Translations under genes and position numbers: made by a program
Origin: Microbacterium oxydans
Lineage (GTDB): Bacteria > Actinomycetota > Actinomycetes > Actinomycetales > Microbacteriaceae
DNA: 64,000 bases
Direction: 5' to 3'
Assembly (NCBI RefSeq): GCF_000956405.1
Contig: NZ_JYIV01000027.1
Location: 186,001-250,000, forward strand
Notes under the pieces: generated by a model
What the model was told of the DNA's origin: nothing
The model's database searches: none
What the model saw: the letters and a program-made list of their open reading frames with translations, nothing else
Part shown: one piece after another, positions 61,714 to 64,000 of the stretch
How the letters are laid out: the number at the start of each line of letters is the position of its first letter
How positions within the stretch are numbered: position 1 is the stretch's first letter

Positions 61714-62745
61714 TCACAGGCCGCGCAGGGTCAAGGCGCGGTCGAGGCGCGGGTAGACACGTCGGGCGTTGCCCTCGAAGATCTGCTCCCGCTGGGCTGG
61801 GCCGAGGTTCGTCGTCGCGTCGATGTAGCGCCGGGTGTCGTCGAAGTGGTGTCCCGTGCGCGGATCGATATCGCGCACGGCACCGATCATCTCGCTGGCG
61901 AACAGGATGTTCTCCGTCGGGATCACCTCGGTCAACAGGTCGATGCCCGCCTGGTGGTACACGCAGGTGTCGAAGTACACGTTCCCCAGCAGGTGCTCCT
62001 CGAGATCGGGCCTGCCCAGCGCCATCGCGAGCCCGCGGAAACGGCCCCAGTGGTACGGCACGGCACCGCCGCCGTGCGGGATCACCAGCGCGAGGTCGGG
62101 GAAGTCCCGGAACAGATCCCCCTTGATGAGCTGCATCACCGCGGTGGTGTCCGCGCCGAGATAGTGGTCGCCGGTCGTGTGGAACACATCGGGCCGACAC
62201 GTGGTGCTGACGTGGATCATCGCGGGGATCCCGTACTCCACGAGCTTCTCGTAGACCGGGTACCAGGAGCGGTCGGTCAGCGCGGGAGCCGACCACCGAC
62301 CGCCGGAGGGATCGGGGTTGATGTTCACCGTGACGGCGCCGAGCTCTTCGACCGCGCGGGTCAGCTCGGCGATCGTCGTCGCGGGGCTCGCCTCCGGAGA
62401 CTGCGGCAGCATCGCCCCCATCAGGAACCTGTCCGGGAAGAGCCGACTGACACGCGCGACGAGATCGTTGCAGATGCGGGCCCAGGTCTCGCTCACCGCG
62501 AGGTCTCCGACGTGATGCGCCATGAACGACGCACGCGGGCTGAAGACCGTGATGTCGCTACCCCGCTCGTCCATGAGCCGCAGCTGGTTCGCCTCGATCG
62601 TCTCGCGGATCTCGTCATCGGTGATCTGCAGGGCATCGGGGTCGGGAGCCGAGCCGCCGCCCTCAGCGAACGCGATCTGCAGGTCACGCCACGCGCCGAG
62701 CGATACGGGTGCGGTCGTGTAGTGACCGTGGATGTCGATGATCAA
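61714..62745 (-). CDS. ligJ: 4-oxalomesaconate hydratase
   Basis: A 343-residue zinc amidohydrolase-superfamily enzyme that adds water to 4-oxalomesaconate, giving 4-carboxy-4-hydroxy-2-oxoadipate. Signatures: IIDIHGHYTTAP (metal His-x-His), DDEIRETIEANQLRLMDERG, FSPRASFMAHHVGD, AVTVNINPDPSGG, MIHVSTTC and VIPHGGGAVPYHWGRFRGLA. The start is probably TTG 62745, with AAGGA nine bases upstream and length equal to known LigJ; GTG 62787 has no ribosome site. First gene of the lig operon, 16 bases before ligK. Confidence 0.93.
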   Translation of the reverse strand: MIIDIHGHYTTAPVSLGAWRDLQIAFAEGGGSAPDPDALQITDDEIRETIEANQLRLMDERGSDITVFSPRASFMAHHVGDLAVSETWARICNDLVARVSRLFPDRFLMGAMLPQSPEASPATTIAELTRAVEELGAVTVNINPDPSGGRWSAPALTDRSWYPVYEKLVEYGIPAMIHVSTTCRPDVFHTTGDHYLGADTTAVMQLIKGDLFRDFPDLALVIPHGGGAVPYHWGRFRGLAMALGRPDLEEHLLGNVYFDTCVYHQAGIDLLTEVIPTENILFASEMIGAVRDIDPRTGHHFDDTRRYIDATTNLGPAQREQIFEGNARRVYPRLDRALTLRGL

Positions 62746-62798
62746 CGCGTGTCGTCCTTGCCACTCGGAGGGTGATGACGTCGACACTAGGTCGGGGA

Positions 62799-62834
62799 CT
62801 TTCCACTAGTCCAATAGATGCGTAAGTGGCAAAG
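62799..62834. promoter_or_regulatory. candidate LysR operator of the lig operon
   Basis: Inverted repeat CTTTCCACT (62799-62807) and AGTGGCAAAG (62825-62834), complementary apart from one extra G, in the divergent gap between ligJ and the LysR gene. Confidence 0.45.
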
Positions 62835-62852
62835 AATAGAGATGATCTATGC

Positions 62853-63776
62853 ATGTCGATCACCGATCTGAACCAGCTGCGCACGTTCGTCGTGCTCTAC
62901 GAGCTGCGGAGCGTCACGGCGGCCGCCGAGCACCTGCACGTGACCCAGCCGACCGTCAGCTACACACTGCGCCGACTCCGTGATCGATTCAAGGACGAGC
63001 TGTTCCGCCGCGAAGGGCACGAGATGGTGCCCACCGCGAAGGCGACCGCGCTGTTCATGCCGCTGCACGAGGCTCTGGCGCAGATCGACGCCACGGTGAG
63101 CGACCCCGACGCCTTCGATCCCGCCCGCTTCACCGGGGAGCTGACCCTCGGCCTCACCTCGATCGGCGAGCAGACCTTCCTCCCCCCGGTGATGGCGGCA
63201 CTCGCCCACCAGCACGCCCGACCGCATCTCAAGGTCGAACGCCTCGACGCCGACCACGTCGAGGAGGGCCTCATCCGGGGCTCCATCGACCTGGCGATGA
63301 CGGTGTCGGTGCTCGAGGGACCACGCCTGTGGCGCTCACGCGTGCGAGCGGTCGAGTACGTGGCTCTCTCCTCAGCGCTTGCTCCGCTCCCCGCGACAGC
63401 GCCCGACATGTTCGATGGCCGTCACTTCGTGCGGGTGTCGGCGCGCGGTGGACACGTGTTCCCCCTGCAGGCGCTGATCGAGAACGGTCTCATGTCGCAG
63501 GTGTCCCTCACGGTCCAGGAGTACGCGACCGTGCCGACCGTGGTGCAGACCACCGATCTGGTGGCTCTGCTGCCCCGACACGTGGCGGAGGTGTTCAGCG
63601 GCTGGTTCGACGGGCTCCGCATCAGCGACCTGCCATGGCCCGCGCAGAGCACCCCGGTCTCCCTGTACACCCGACGCGACGCCGCCCTCTCCCCCGCTCA
63701 GCGCTGGTTCCGCGGCCTCGTGCGGGACGCGGTGAGCACCGAGGAGTACCTCCACCCCGCGGGAGAGACCGACTAG
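62853..63776 (+). CDS. LysR-family regulator of the protocatechuate meta operon
   Basis: A 307-residue LysR protein. HTH: LNQLRTFVVLYELRSVTAAA and EHLHVTQPTVSYTLRRLRDR. The effector domain spans about residues 95-300 (ELTLGLTSIGEQTFLPPVMA). It is divergent from ligJ and the natural activator, as for PmdR/LigR-type regulators that sense a pathway intermediate. ATG 62853 is chosen over GTG 62826, which would sit inside the putative operator. Its TAG stop shares CTAG with the stop of the convergent gene. Confidence 0.9.
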   Translation: MSITDLNQLRTFVVLYELRSVTAAAEHLHVTQPTVSYTLRRLRDRFKDELFRREGHEMVPTAKATALFMPLHEALAQIDATVSDPDAFDPARFTGELTLGLTSIGEQTFLPPVMAALAHQHARPHLKVERLDADHVEEGLIRGSIDLAMTVSVLEGPRLWRSRVRAVEYVALSSALAPLPATAPDMFDGRHFVRVSARGGHVFPLQALIENGLMSQVSLTVQEYATVPTVVQTTDLVALLPRHVAEVFSGWFDGLRISDLPWPAQSTPVSLYTRRDAALSPAQRWFRGLVRDAVSTEEYLHPAGETD

Positions 63777-64000
63777 CGGCGAGACGTGCGGTTCCAGCTG
63801 GCCTTCGCCGGGGCGAACGGGCTGCGCACGTGGATCGACCACGTCGAGTGGGGGTGGATCGAGAGGATCGCGCGTTCGTACCACCCGCGTGCGTCGTCGT
63901 CGAGCACGGCCAGGACCGCGTCCTTGTCGAGGTCGTCCTCGGGGCGGGGACGCAGTGCCTTCCAGACCAACTGCAGCTGCGGCGCCCCGATCGGAACGCC
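63773..64000 (-). CDS. C-terminal end of an unidentified protein, cut by window edge
   Basis: The minus strand is open from the right edge to TAG 63773, 75 codons. It reads LVWKALRPRPEDDLDKDAVL, LDDDARGWYERAILSIHPHS and TWSIHVRSPFAPAKASWNRT. No family is recognised from this fragment. Its stop codon overlaps the LysR stop through a shared CTAG. The start lies outside the window. Confidence 0.6.
   Translation of the reverse strand, partial: GVPIGAPQLQLVWKALRPRPEDDLDKDAVLAVLDDDARGWYERAILSIHPHSTWSIHVRSPFAPAKASWNRTSRR

Overview
The window is chromosomal DNA of a high-GC actinobacterium. The best fit is Microbacteriaceae, probably Microbacterium; this is judged from protein signatures and gene order, with no database search. 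Pointers are the run tilS / hpt / ftsH / folE / folP / folB / folK / DUF3180 / two PH-domain genes / DUF2520, a SufU-SufS pair, a MetP-MetS transporter pair, LCP and DUF4192 proteins, and many leaderless genes (a TAnnnT hexamer 6-7 bases before the start codon). No prophage, IS element, CRISPR array or rRNA was seen. No stretch longer than about 300 bases lacks a gene.

Layout. 1-17 kb: serine dehydratase (cut by the left edge), an orphan covalent-type flavoprotein with a divergent LysR regulator, tRNA-Arg, an SDR, a secreted HExxH protein behind a small coiled-coil membrane protein, a GntR regulator, sufSU, HxlR/NTF2-like, LysE, DUF1206, AraC and GyrI-like genes, the metP-metS methionine/alanine importer and a HAD enzyme. 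17-30 kb: tRNA-Ser, a K+ channel, then a glycan block (GH78 rhamnosidase, GH3 beta-glucosidase, TetR, a complete sugar ABC importer without its ATPase, a GH13 glucosidase and a LacI regulator with three visible operators). 30-42 kb: LCP ligase, tRNA-Ser, serS, lipid kinase, a lipoprotein with a duplicated domain, cardiolipin synthase, DUF4192, lysS, DUF2207. 42-55 kb: the folate/ftsH operon, DUF937, tilS, TMEM175-like channel, ppa, and an M23 cell-wall peptidase. 55.6-56 kb: tRNA-Glu, -Asp and -Phe. 57-63.8 kb: a protocatechuate 4,5-cleavage (meta) operon ligJ-ligK-ligI-ligAB-ligC plus a ModA-like protein, read away from a divergent LysR gene.

How it works together. The lig operon would convert protocatechuate to pyruvate and oxaloacetate: LigAB (one fused chain) opens the ring, LigC oxidises the semialdehyde, LigI opens the pyrone lactone, LigJ hydrates, and LigK cleaves. 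The ligK reading frame is broken by an 8-bp tandem duplication, so the last step is probably lost, reduced, or switchable. The LacI-controlled block would import and hydrolyse an alpha-glucoside-type sugar.

Most interesting structure outside genes: two distant copies of a long perfect hairpin that differ by a compensating base pair and both sit between convergent genes; a third, nested hairpin of unrelated sequence in the same kind of place; and the consistent leaderless-promoter spacing in front of at least 17 genes.
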